A stretch of DNA of 64,000 nucleotides from Oasisia sp. SBJ-2009 (Eukaryota > Annelida > Polychaeta > Sabellida > Siboglinidae), in assembly GCA_964017155.1 (NCBI GenBank), contig OZ024860.1, positions 51,936,858 through 52,000,857 on the forward strand, written 5' to 3'. How positions within the stretch are numbered: the first letter of the stretch is position 1; the number at the start of each line of letters is the position of its first letter. The position numbers were made by a program, and so were the translations under genes. The notes below the pieces were generated by a model. That model ran no database searches. It was not told the DNA's origin and was given only the letters and a program-made list of their open reading frames with translations. Below, in pieces: positions 1 through 11,209 of the stretch.

Positions 1-158
1 GTATTTATACACGTGTAATGTACTATTTTCGACACGACTTGCCAGTTAATAGGAGCATGGTCACTTGCGTGTTTTTTCTCAACATAAAAACTTTACTTAG
101 ACAGAAAATACGATTACATGTACTAGTAAAACTTTGTATGTAAATTATATAAATTAAT

Positions 159-161
<3 letters not shown>

Positions 162-196
<35 letters not shown>

Positions 197-442
197 TTCT
201 TTTGCGCCAATATTAAGATCAAAATCAGTGGCGCGACAAAACCAGGGAATTATGCAAATTCGTAATCGAAAACAATGCCTGAGTCGTCAATGGGTGGATG
301 AAGAAGCTAGGAGGCTAAGGAGGATAGGCAACATTAAAGAGATAGGCTTTTATGCGTCGGCGGAATGAAACTATATTACCTTCTGATTTAAAACTGGCTG
401 GAAGCGAATTCCACACCGTTGGTGCGGCAACCGAAAAAGCTT
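162..442 (-). pseudogene. 3' end of a CR1/L2-like LINE with (AAT)n tail
   Basis: On the minus strand an open frame from about 442 down to a stop at 315-317 reads as the C-terminal tail of a non-LTR reverse-transcriptase protein: a VAAPTVWNSLP block, then FRRRIKAYLF, ending AYPP before the stop. The 3' untranslated part runs to a simple AAT tail at about 162-197. The same C-terminus and tail type recur at 51,906-52,391, so the two are copies of one LINE family. Only the last ~40 codons are present; this is a 5'-truncated dead copy. Confidence 0.75.
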
Positions 443-558
443 GTGTCCCGGCTTTCATTTTAAACTAAATTACACACTGTTTTTAAAATGTATACTACAA
501 AAACTTGATATGTCAAATATATTAATTAATATAACATTAAAACCTTTACTAAAACTGT

Positions 559-562
559 ATAC

Positions 563-642
<80 letters not shown>
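559..642. repeat. (TA)n microsatellite
   Basis: Uninterrupted alternating TA of about 80 bp. The flanks (443-558 and 643-754) are AT-rich and hold no gene that I can recognise. Confidence 0.95.
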
Positions 643-644
<2 letters not shown>

Positions 645-754
645 ATCTATAAATTAATCTAAAACATAAACACTGATTAAAACGTGTAGGACACTAAAAA
701 TAAATTATCAAGCAATATCCATCATTTCAAAACAATTTAAATTAATTGAAATGT

Positions 755-3282
755 CTAATAAAAAGGTATATATTTTAAACACTTTCTAAACATAGACAAC
801 GTCCCGGATGCACGAATGTTCACAGATAACTCATTCCACAGTCGAGGTGCTGCTGCGCCAAATGCCGAATCACCAATACATTTCTTTGTTATGCCTTGGT
901 GCAGTGTTGGCGCATAGTTCTGGCGTAGGCGTCCGTCACGCTTTCTTGGTTGAACAAATTCTGCCAGGTAAGACGGAGCCAAACCACTGATGCATTTAAA
1001 AAGTCATTACCAACATATTGAAGGCGATTCTGCTCTCAACTGGCAGACAATGCAGCTCTTTCAACACTGGACTGATGTGGTCATTTTACTGGTGCGTGTT
1101 ATTAGCCTGGCTGCATTGTTCTGGACACGCAGCAACAGAGCTGTCTGTGATAACGGGATGTTATAAAACAATGAGTTGCAGTAGTCGAGTCGAGAGGCTT
1201 CAGTTGTTAGGTAGTGCCGTATTGACGACAGTCTATATATATGGTAGTTACATGCGGCACACACAACATTTACATGATCTGTCATCGTCAGATGTTGATC
1301 CTTGTGAACTCCTAGATTCCTTATGCGGTGTGATGGTGAAATCATATCATCGCCAATTGACAAGGAGCCTGTCCGTGCACCTTGGGATGATGTTTTGATT
1401 TAAAGATCATCATCTTAGTTTTTGCATCGTTTAATTTCAGCATGCGCACCGCCATCCATCGCCTGACTTATCAATACAGTCTGTGACTCGCCTCGCAGTT
1501 TCCACTTGGTCGCCTGGTTTAGCGGGATTGTATGAAGCATATACACGTAATTGAATGTCGTCGGCATATTTATGATATTTTATTGCATGTCTTTTGAATA
1601 TCCGCTGCATTGGCATGGTGTAAAGAGTGAACATGACAGGCCCAAGGACCGAGCCCTGTGACACACCACTCTGTAGCGGAATATTCGCGGAAGTGTTTGA
1701 GTCTATCTGGACACAGTGGGTGCGGTCTTCTAGGTACGTCCGGAACCATGATAACACCGTTTCACGTATAACGTACTCGTCGTGCAATAGTGTCAGCAAA
1801 TGTTCATGGTCAATCGTGTCAGATGCACTTGATAAGTCCAGCATGATAAACAACATTGCATGATTCGTGTCGAGTTCCCTAGCAATGTCATGCTGTACAC
1901 GCAGTAGAGCTGTTTCTGTACTGTGAAGCATATTATATGCTGATTGGTATTCTTCATGCAGCCCATTCAAAGTGAGATGATCAAGCAAACGACGAACTGC
2001 GACTTTATCCAAGACTTTCCCGACGAATGTTATGTTTGACACTGGTCTGTAGTTCTTTAACAGGTCTTTGTCGAGAGTGTCGGATTTCAGAAGCGGTTTT
2101 ACTATGGCTGTTCTCAAAAGTTACCTGAACAAGTCCTTGCATTAAGCTGTTATTCACTATTGCCACCAGATAAGGAACGTGTACACCTACTACACAGATC
2201 AGTGGGGCAAGAGTCCAGGCTGCATGTCTTTGGAGGGTACAATCTGATGATGTTCTTGATAATTTCCGCAAAAATCACGCAGCCGTTTCAAGGGACGAGC
2301 ATACACTGGGCTAGCAGACGACAGACGGAAAACGACACTGTAGTGGTCTGATATGCTGCTGGGGTACGCTGTAGTTAACGACACGAATGAACTGGATGAG
2401 CGTGTTATCACCAACTCTAACATGTGTCTCTTCATATGTGTGGGATCTGTGACTTGTTGTTTTAAGTTGTTTTCTGCTCAAATGTCATTCAGTACCTTTA
2501 CACCAGGCGCACCATTATGTTTACAGTGAAAATTGAAGTCGCCGACAATGAGGATGTCTTGGTAACAACTATTTCGTTTACGAACGTTGCGAATTCATCA
2601 AGGAACGACATAATGGAGATGGTCGGTGGGCGGTAAATTATGACAATACGCACAGGTCTCGATTTTTGCGCTGATTTAACGTCCAAATGTTCAAATGTGT
2701 CATATGGTTTGGTTGTAGTCTTGCGGAATTTATATGCCGACTTGTATAACAATCCGACGCCGCCTCCACGCTTCGACGAACGGCACTCGCCTATGAAGCT
2801 GTAACCTGGCGGGATTAACTCGTTGAGAACAGCAGTCGTGTTTAATTTGCACCATGTTTCGGTCAGAAACATTAAGAAACATTTTTGATCAATCATGTTT
2901 CTTTAACTGTTACTTGTTTATTACAGACAGATCGAGTGTTGAGGAGCACACATGTCACAGCACTGGTAAGAGATCGATCATAGCAGCTTCGCTCAGTGGT
3001 AGACCCAGTACGCGATTCAATGGAAGTCAGTGAAATCAAGTTAGCATTGTTTACACCAGTTTGTTTAACAACAGCATTCCTCGTCGTTGGCACAATGGGT
3101 GGAATTGGTTCTGGCGCTCGCAGACGACACTGACCGCCATTGGTCAATATGTGTGTTGGCATTGCGTAACAAATGTCCAATTGCTTCAGGTTATAGTAGA
3201 CTTCCCTGGAGACGCGCATGAGTGATTTTGTGGATCGCTGACATAGTTGGCGAAGTTGGTGACTTGTGTATGCGATCACCAT
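755..3282 (-). pseudogene. CR1/L2-like non-LTR retrotransposon, near full length, broken
   Basis: Read on the minus strand, successive blocks of one LINE polyprotein occur in order. There is an N-terminal leader ending LLNTRSVCNKQ (3,282-2,893), an AP-type endonuclease with LTETWCK, GGGVGLLYKS and IVIIYRPPT (2,896-2,498), and a linker (2,435-2,005). A reverse transcriptase follows with LKNYRPVSNI, FIMLDLSSASDTIDH, SGVSQGSVLGP and the catalytic YADD (2,117-1,437). The thumb (1,363-1,061) and a C-terminal AAPRLWNELS tail (982-755) complete it. The blocks are in different frames, so several frameshifts and stops separate them. The element encoded endonuclease and reverse transcriptase for target-primed integration. 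It is inactive now. Clade assignment to CR1/L2 rests on motif style only. Confidence 0.85.
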
Positions 3283-3489
3283 GACGACGATTCTAGTTCA
3301 TTGATAGCGCGGCAAATATAAAACATGTAGAGTCACATAAAATAACTAAAATCCAGGCAGCCAGACACCTCCAAGTTGTAACGTCATAATCCACACACCT
3401 TCAGTGTCATACACAATGTAACATTAAAGTAGCGAACCGCGTATAAACGTATGATAATATCAGTAATAGGGAGAGGAAATTACCCAGTG

Positions 3490-3777
3490 TGGCAGCTCAG
3501 GCCGGTCGGTATCAGTTTCCGACCTTGTGGTTTCGCTGGACATCGACATTTTAGGTTTGACGGAAACGTGGCTTGGCAGCACCATAGACGGTCACGTGAT
3601 AAGTATATTAGTTCCCTCTGGATACGAATTTCATTCAGTGTCACGACCACATGGAACACGTGGAGGGGGTGTCGCAGTGTTGTACAAGTCCGGCCTGACA
3701 GCAAGGATCTTTATAGTGTTACTAGGATGTCTCAGTATGCAGATCTAGATAGGCCGTGCGTGCAAATCAACCATCAG
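3490..3777 (+). pseudogene. LINE endonuclease, left part of an interrupted copy
   Basis: The plus-strand frame reads DLVVSLDIDILGLTETWLG, then LVPSGYEFHSV and GGGVAVLYKSGL, which is the N-terminal half of an AP-type endonuclease of a CR1/L2-like LINE. A frameshift near 3,690 moves the reading to a frame giving SQYADLD and VQINH up to 3,777. There a DNA transposon begins. The missing continuation (VTLRLCVVYRPP) appears at about 9,090 on the far side of that transposon, so this and the 9,060-10,799 feature are one split element. Confidence 0.8.
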
Positions 3778-4375
3778 CGCCACCTGTCCGCCGAAGTGTA
3801 ACCATGACCATATTGTTCTCAGTCCTTGCGCCCCAGAACCGGCCCGGCGAAGAAAATTCGTCGAGTTCGGCATAATATATATTTCCATGTGGATGAAGTA
3901 TCTCGCCAGTAAGGTTTATGATATATCTGCACTGCCAATAGGTGTTTAGTGCAGAAATAGGTTTAGTACAGCGAGAAATATTGAAATTAGATGAGCGCGG
4001 TAAATGTAAACAAACGCTATATGTCTTTCGTTACGGTCCGGTCAGATTACATCAATTTTAATTACATTTATGATTTAACATGTATGATTTAACTGTGGCA
4101 ATGATCTTAAAGGAAATACATTACGGTGGATATAAATATGTGCACACAATTTATTGATGCGCTATAGATGATGATAACATTAAAAAAACACCTCTTCGTG
4201 TGGTCACGTGACCCGAGTAAACGCTCTGAGCCGGCGACTGAGCGTGGTTCGTTCGTGTCAATCATAAATAAATGGTACGCTCTCTACCAGCACGGCAAAC
4301 ACAGCTAGTCTAATTAGAATGACATTGAACACTAATTGTGGTCTCAACTGTTAAATCAAGGATTATTTATGCTTG

Positions 4376-5140
4376 CAAAAATGTGCTTCTCCATTCTTAG
4401 CAGCCATGTTTTCTGGAACTAAATAATTGAAGCTTCATCTTTAGTCTAGTTGCCATTTTGTGAACCTGGAAATGTTTGGTCGTCTAAGGTTTTTTTGTTG
4501 ATTCATATAGATTATGTGTCCCTGAACTCAAATCCGTGGGATGGCAATGCGCCATCCTTGGGCAACTCGTGGGAACCACGAAAATCCAAGATGGCTGCCG
4601 TGATCCTGATAAATTACAAAATGTGTTTATATTTACACTACATCATGCTAGGAACATAATTTTTGTATGTACACGCATGCTTTATGCTACGAGGAATTCA
4701 ATGGAACCGTTTATAATAATGTCCGACTATGTCCACGTGACCACAATTCAACATGGCCGCCATTTCCACCAACCATTGCCAAAATCGAGCATAATTTTTG
4801 TGTTTTGCTATATAAATATGATTTTATTTTGTCCATTCCTAAGTTTTATCATGTCAGGACTTAAAAGGAAGTATTTCAACTGATGTCCGCCCAAGAAAAC
4901 CGAGTAATATTTAAAATGGCGTTATTTTAAGCCAAACAGATGCAAGTGCCACGATTTTGTGCCTATTGCTACGTTTTAGCATACGCGCAAGAACATAGTA
5001 CTGGTATATACTTGTACTGCCTTAATTATAAGTGAAATATATACATGCAATGTACCAACATATGAGGAATTTAATGTAATCTTTTTCTATGGTCACGTGA
5101 CACAAAATCAAGATGGCCGCCATTTCAACCGAAAATACCT
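4376..5140 (+). repeat. Left arm of a ~0.75 kb inverted repeat
   Basis: This arm is the reverse complement, with moderate divergence and small indels, of 7,766-8,515. Matching landmarks are the CTTGCAAAAAT start, GTTGCCA, AACCTGGAAATGTTTGGTCG, the CTTGGGCAACTCGTGGGAACC block, and TCACGTGAC followed by CAAGATGGCCGCCAT near the inner end. The arm also shows an internal repetition (about 4,730 and 5,090) of an E-box/YY1-like cassette. It carries no coding sequence I can recognise. Confidence 0.85.
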
Positions 5141-5146
5141 CATAAG

Positions 5147-7453
5147 TTATGCTACGATAGGTTCTGTAAATTTCCTCGGGCCAGTTGTACACGTAGGTGT
5201 GTCAAGCCTAGCAATGTAGATGCTGTTCTCGCCTCATGTATTGGTTATATGTATGCGAAGCGTACTGTCAGTCACACTACTGGTGAATTGTATGGAAACT
5301 ATTGTAGTGCAGGTGGTCAGCTCACAAAGAAAAAATGTTCGCTAATCTCTGTGATTACTTTGGTGAGAATATCGTTGTTTTACACATTGAGGGTTGTGCA
5401 TCTATTGTTGGTTTCAGAGATGTTGTAGGCAAGACTTCGAAGATTGTCAATTATGACGGTGTAGAAACTGTAGTACGCAGGGTGAAAGCTGAAGTTCTAG
5501 CACTTCCTCGTAGCAATGCTTACGATTTAAGTCAGTTCATGTTTGAGAAGACTGTTGCCAACACATCTCCTACTTTGCTAGCATTAGTGTCTCAATTGTG
5601 TTTCCAACGGAGATTTGAATAAATCAGCAGTAACCATATCACAGTGCATTCAACAGCACATTTCCAACTCCACAAATGAAACCACTGTTGGTCTTGCTGT
5701 GAAGTTACATCATAAATTTGGTAGTTCGGAATTGGTAAAGGTGCTCAACGAGCATGGTATCGTGACAACGTATGATGAGGTTATGCGATTTCGCAAATCA
5801 GCCGCCAAGCACACAAGTGTAAATGGGGGAAAGTTCACGAGGCGATCGGCTTGATGCGGAGAGTAGGCCCGATATTCGGCTGGTTTGACAATTTTGACCT
5901 CCTTGTGTGCACTCCCAGTGGTCGCCGTGAGACACACGCCATGGCAATATAATTTCAACAGCACCCTTCGGGTGTTCTAGAATGTGGCAGTGCAAAGGCT
6001 GGCCTGCACACCCTCACCATTCCACGCCTTTGTAAGCGTTGTGATGGAACGGTATACAGGCCCGAAGAAAGTGAACTCCCCTCTTGTGGTATGTAGGTCT
6101 GGCCCACCATTCTCTGATGTATGTGCACTACAGGGACGTTTAGAACGTGCCCAGGTCGTGGACACTCAATGGCAGATCTCCCTCCTGCATGATCCAAACC
6201 ATATCGAATGGGGAGGCTATAATGCTGCCCTGGCGAGAGTGGAATGTTCCCCTAAACCACCCACTACCTACATGTTTGGTCCTCTCATCGACGCACCACC
6301 ATCCCAACGTGACACTGTTCTCACGACGCTGTCATACTTTGAGAAAACTCTCACTGAACTTGGGATGAAGACCTCAAATCTATCCGCTGACATGCAACTT
6401 TACATCGTAGCAACACTTATCAAGTGGGCCAGTCATGGGAACCGCTTAAAGTCAGTCATTCTTCGACCTGGTGGCATGCACACCCTAATGTCATCCAATG
6501 GCTGTAATGGAAACTTAATGAAAGATAGGGGTCTTGAAGAATGGGTGAAATCAATGCGGGCTTTTCGTATGTAGACAGCAGTGTTGCTATACGACTTCTT
6601 CAAAGATGGTCCCAATGCATTCGAAGATATCAGTCAGTATCTTGACGCAGCTCGGGAACACCCAACCGGTAGGCTGTGGGTTGACAGCCTCATACGGCCT
6701 ACGCTCATTGCGCACCAATTCCAACGTGCTGAGCGTGATTGTGATTATCGTTTGCAGCAGCACTACTACCGGCAAATACAAGTGATAGAAATGCAGCATA
6801 TGTTGCCAGATGATGCCAAGATGGATCTGTTAGCAGGTGCTCATGTATGTCGTCATAGGCCAGGCACATGGAGTTCTGTGTCTGCAGATCAGTTTGGAGA
6901 GCAAACATACATCAAGAAGGGTAAGATGCCTGGGGGGTTGAAGGGATTAACCATGTCAGAAGACCAAGTGGCCATTTGGGAGGAGTCCTACCCTGTCTGT
7001 GCCCATGTCACACTCGCCATAGAGTCCATGTATTCAGCTGATGATGAGATGAAGGAGGAGACAGACGCTAATTTGGCATATCACATCCTGCGAGCACACT
7101 ATCAAGTAATGCTCTGGAAGGCAGCATACCAGCAGACTCCGCCTGCTGTTGACATCGCTGCTTACGGGTGGGAATTGGTAAGTGGTGCAGGGTGTGTGCC
7201 AACTCCACGCATTGCAAGAGGACCAGCAGCTCCTCCTGCCCTCATGGACGTCATCAACTGCCAATGCAAAGCTGTCGGGAAAGCTTGCATCAGTCGTGCA
7301 TGTAGCTGTCATTCTGCAGGATTGTCTTGCACGCCATACTGTTATTGTGTTGGCGAAGCTATGTGCTTCAATCCTTTCACAAAACATGATGAGAATGAAG
7401 TTAGACATGATAATGAGGATGAAGGTGATAGTACGGAGGCAGAGGGGAGCTAG
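5147..7453 (+). pseudogene. Decayed transposon protein with RNase H-like core and Tesmin/TSO1-like CXC C-terminus
   Basis: The gene starts right after the left inverted arm and stops about 310 bp before the right arm, so it belongs to the element. It reads through several frames. 5,150-5,335 has a Cys-rich start (RFCKFPRASC). 5,335-5,622 contains SPTLLALVSQL. 5,615-5,854 follows. 5,851-5,949 has GWFDNFDLLV and GRRETHAMA, which resembles the first acidic strand of an RNase H-fold core. 5,984-6,574 has NHIEWGGYNAALAR and RPGGMHTLMS, and 6,581-7,453 is the last block. The end has CQCKAVGKACISRACSCH and CTPYCYC, a CXC-type zinc-binding region, then an acidic tail. A TAG at 6,572 and frameshifts show it is dead. 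Proteins of this type are common and unnamed in invertebrate genomes; transposase function is inferred. Confidence 0.7.
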
Positions 7454-7765
7454 ATAGAATGGGGAATAACCTTTTCTACGAGAACGTAATGGGAATGATT
7501 TATCGTTTAAATATCAATGGTTAATAATGTATACTGTGTCAATGCCCAAATGAAACGTGTCATTGCAAACAAGTTCTCAGTGGGTATCAGCATTTATATA
7601 ATTCAGTACTTCTGATGTTATACCATTTTGTGTCATTTCCCAAGCTTTTTGTGCTTCTTGTCAGGTGTAGTAATATACACATACATAAAGGTAAAACTAT
7701 TTGCCTACCTGGAACTCAGTCATGATGAATGTTCAATGCTGAAGAGAAATTGTAAATAAATCTTC

Positions 7766-8515
7766 GAGCTATTTTCGGTTGAAATGGCGGCCATCTTGAT
7801 TTTGTGTCACGTGACCATAGAAAATAATTACATTAAATTCCTCATATGGTGGTATATTGCATGTAAATATATTTCACGTATAATTAAGGCAGTACAAGTA
7901 TATACACCAGTACTATGTTCTTGCCCGTATGCTAAAACGTAGCAATAGGCACAAAATCGTGGCACTTGCATCTGTTTGGCTAAAATGACGCCATTTTTAA
8001 TATTACACGGGTTTTCTTGGGCGGACATCACTTGAAATACTTCCTTTTAAGTCCCGATATGGTAAAACATAGGAATGTACAAAATAAAATCATATTTATA
8101 TAGCAAAAGGCAATCAAATTATGCTCGATGTTGGCAATAGTTGGTGGAAATGGCGGCCATGTTGAATTTTGGTCACGTGGACATAGTTGGACATTATTAT
8201 AAACGATACCTTAAAGCATGCGTGTACATAAAAAAATTATGTTCCTAGCATGATGTAGTGTAATTTATCAGGATCACGGCAGCCATCTTAGATTATCGTG
8301 GTTCCCACGAGTTGCCCAAGGATGGCGCATTGCCACCCCACGGATTTGAGTTCAGGGACACATAATCTATATGAATCAGCAAAAAAAACCTTAGACGACC
8401 AAACATTTCCAGGTTCCCTACAGGACAGTATAGGGTGGCAACTCGACTACTTCGAATTGAGATGGGGGATAATAATTATAATTGGCCATTTTCAAGTTCA
8501 TATTTTTGCAAGTAG
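7766..8515 (-). repeat. Right arm of the ~0.75 kb inverted repeat
   Basis: Inverted counterpart of 4,376-5,140. The inner edge is at about 7,766 (TTTTCGGTTGAAATGGCGGCCATCTTG) and the outer edge near 8,515 (TTTTTGCAAG). It differs from the left arm by scattered substitutions and a short insertion around 8,425-8,445. The interval 7,454-7,765 is the non-coding 3' part of the element's gene and shows nothing else. Confidence 0.85.
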
Positions 8516-8789
8516 TTACTGGTTTATCAATTTGCCAAAAATAACCTTAAAGTAAATATATAATTAATTGTTATTAGAGAAACTTATGTTAAATCTATAC
8601 TGGTTTTTATCTGTGACCTATTCCGAAATGCAATTTCATCAATTTAAGCCGAGGATGCAAAAAGCATGAACATAGGCAATGTTTAACAAATCATACCTTT
8701 TCTTCTAATCAAGCCACATAGATGACGTTTGCATCACTGCAATGTTAATAAAAAGTTCTATATTATTATGATAGAATCCAGCATGAAGG

Positions 8790-8922
8790 TCACATTTGAA
8801 AAATCACTTTGAAGTACCTTTCTTGGTCCTTTGGGAATCGGAATAAACTTATCCCAGGACTTTTCCATCTAGAATTGTTGCAGTTGCACAAAACTGACCC
8901 TCGCTTCGCATTTTTCTGTCAT
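8790..8922 (-). pseudogene. THAP zinc-finger-like remnant at the transposon right end
   Basis: On the minus strand 8,888-8,790 reads CNCNNSRW, PGISLFRFPKDQERYFK and ends at TGA. This matches the THAP pattern of a Cys pair followed by a FxRFPKD-type core. A Met frame just upstream (8,922, MDDRKMRSEGQFC) joins it by a frameshift. THAP domains bind transposon ends in P-element and Kolobok-type transposases and normally form the N-terminus, which fits a position just inside a terminal inverted repeat. The usual downstream HCH zinc ligands and AVPTIF box are not visible, so this is a fragment. Confidence 0.5.
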
Positions 8923-9059
8923 CCATTGCACTGCTACGACTCTGATTGCGGCCGTTACACTTCGGCGGATAGATGGCGCTGCGCGCTAATTTCCACATTG
9001 GCGAAAGCAGGAGTGAAACATCATAGTAAAACTATTAAGATCCTCGCTGACAGTAAACC

Positions 9060-10799
9060 CGATACATATGCGTGACAATTATAGTAATTAAGAAAACTCC
9101 GATTCTTACGTTACTATACGTAGTGTCACACTCAGGCTGTGCGTTGTGTATCGTCCGCCGCCATCGAAGCGAAAGGTTTTTCTAACACCGTTTTTTTTTA
9201 TCAGTGGTCTGCGTTTTTAGACGATATAATGCTGGACATGCGTGATGTCATTATCACTGGTGATTTGAACTTTCATTTGGACATCCCAATACAACTGGAC
9301 GTGCGACGTTTTTCTGAGACACTCTGCGACCGCGGAATAAAACAACTCGTGAATGAAACCACCCACAGTAAGGGGCACATTTTGGATGTGGTCATTGTTA
9401 GAGACAATACTTGCATAGTACCTGCACTGGCAAATATATACGACCCATGTTTATGCGTTACACGTGGCAGTTCGTCCGGAGACCATCTATCCATCAGTTT
9501 TGACGTAAACACACGGACGCCGTCTGGGATGCGGAAAACAACAACGTTTCGCAGATTGAAACAGATAGGCGTTTCTGACTTCATGACATATATTGCATTT
9601 CTGTCAAATCTTCTCTTCGACGGACCTGTTGGGGCAATGGTCGAAGCGTACGACACCGGATTACATCGCATTGTTGACCACAACGCTCCCTTGATCGTGA
9701 AAACAGTAACATTGAGCCCTGACTCGCCGTGGAATACCGATGAGCTGCCACGCGATAATCATTACAGACAGCGAGCGGAGCGGACAAGGCTACGCACGGG
9801 CCTTATGGTACTCAGGCAAGTGTATCGGGCGCAATGTATGGTTGTAAACCGTATGCTACTCACCGCGAAACGTAATTACTACTCTGACAAGATCGCGAGT
9901 TGTAGGAGTAATCAAAAGCAGCTCTTTAATAACACGAAAAGCCTAATGGGAGTCAGTTGCCACGCACAACTGCCGTCATATGTGTCTTCACATGATCTGG
10001 CCCAACGGTTCAGCAACCACGTCGAGAAGAAATTGAGTGACATTCGACAAAGCATAACTCACCGTAGCGATGATCGTTCATATGCTACAGCAGCTGCATT
10101 CCGTGGTGACACTGCCTTCCGCGGTGCTCAGTTGACACGCTTCCCAGGAGTTAATGATTCAGACATTTCAAAGTTGATCGCAGACTCACCGTGCAAGTCG
10201 TGCGGACTAGACCCACTACATATATGGCTCCTGAAACTATGTAGGTATGATCACAGCTATAATAAACTTCTCCCTCGAAAGTTCAACTGTACCTGACGCA
10301 TTCAAGCAGGCGGTCGTTAGACCTGTCATAACCAGTTACGTTTGATGAAGATGCTTTATGCAGCTACCGTCCAAGTTCGAACTTGCCATTTTTTTCAATG
10401 CTTGTTGAAAAAGTGATTGCAATACAAATGAACATTCATCTCGACATGAACACCTTAGGCGATCCATTTCAATCAGCATACTGCCATGGACACTCAACGG
10501 AGACGGTGGAGAACGACATCGCCGCGACGTTGGATGAGAAGGGCAAGGTTGTATTCGATTTGTCCAGTGCATTCGACACAATAAATCACGACATCTTGAT
10601 GAATCGACTGCAACACTCGGCCGGCATTACAGAAGCAGCACTTTCATGGCTCCAGTCGTACATCACTGAACGTTACCAGAGAGTCGCCGTGAACAGCGCA
10701 ACATCCGCTGATTGTGTTATGAAATGTGGCGTGCCACAAGGGTCATAACATCGTCGCACGACATGGCCTGCAATACCATTGTTATGCTGACGACACACA
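9060..10799 (+). pseudogene. Right part of the split CR1/L2-like LINE (endonuclease to reverse transcriptase)
   Basis: The reading resumes with VTLRLCVVYRPPPSK (about 9,090), then shifts frame into a 385-codon open stretch (9,139-10,296). That stretch has ITGDLNFHLD and SSGDHLSISFD, endonuclease motifs, followed by a linker with SPCKSCGLDPLHIWLLK. Another frame (10,383-10,748) carries reverse-transcriptase blocks: FQSAYCHGHSTET, VVFDLSSAFDTINHD, VPQGS. After a short deletion YHCYADDTQ (catalytic YADD) lies at about 10,775, directly before a TA microsatellite where the element ends. It is 3'-truncated, frameshifted and interrupted, hence inactive. Confidence 0.85.
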
Positions 10800-10800
10800 A

Positions 10801-10801
10801 A

Positions 10802-10878
<77 letters not shown>
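10801..10878. repeat. (TA)n microsatellite
   Basis: About 75 bp of pure TA immediately after the catalytic box of the broken LINE. The following 10,879-11,209 shows no gene or repeat that I can name. Confidence 0.95.
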
Positions 10879-10882
<4 letters not shown>

Positions 10883-11209
10883 GGCAGTGAAACATAACCA
10901 GCCAAGAATGACGGTTGCACCTTGCAAGCTCTGGACGTTATTGTGATTTTCTGTAAGTTGTGACCGTCGTACATTTATAATATTTATGAGGTGTGATTTG
11001 TGAAATATCTGCACTACAATTCGTCGGACAATTTCATACAAGTCGACATATATGAGTTGCTATGTATGTTAAAACACTGCTCTGCTACACTGGTGACCAG
11101 TCAGGCTTGACGACACCTGGGAGGCTGGAACCATAGTGCACACCAAGCCACCTGGCAGATTGGCTGTCACGCGTCAGTGGCTGCCTCAATTCGCTGTATC
11201 CGGTAAAGC

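Larger units (their letters stand above)
3778..8982. mobile_element. Composite ~5.2 kb DNA transposon with 28-bp terminal inverted repeats
   Basis: The left end (3,776-3,804, CAGCGCCACCTGTCCGCCGA...) and the right end (8,954-8,982) are inverted copies over about 28 bp with two mismatches. They flank a block that splits a LINE endonuclease reading frame. Inside are long inverted arms (about 4,376-5,140 and 7,766-8,515) around a decayed plus-strand CXC-protein gene, and a THAP-like remnant on the minus strand just inside the right end. I could not identify a target-site duplication. The right boundary could lie up to ~100 bp further out, because the interrupted frame is only clearly resumed at about 9,090. 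It may be one element, or an inner long-arm element nested inside a THAP (P/Kolobok-like) element. Confidence 0.7.
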
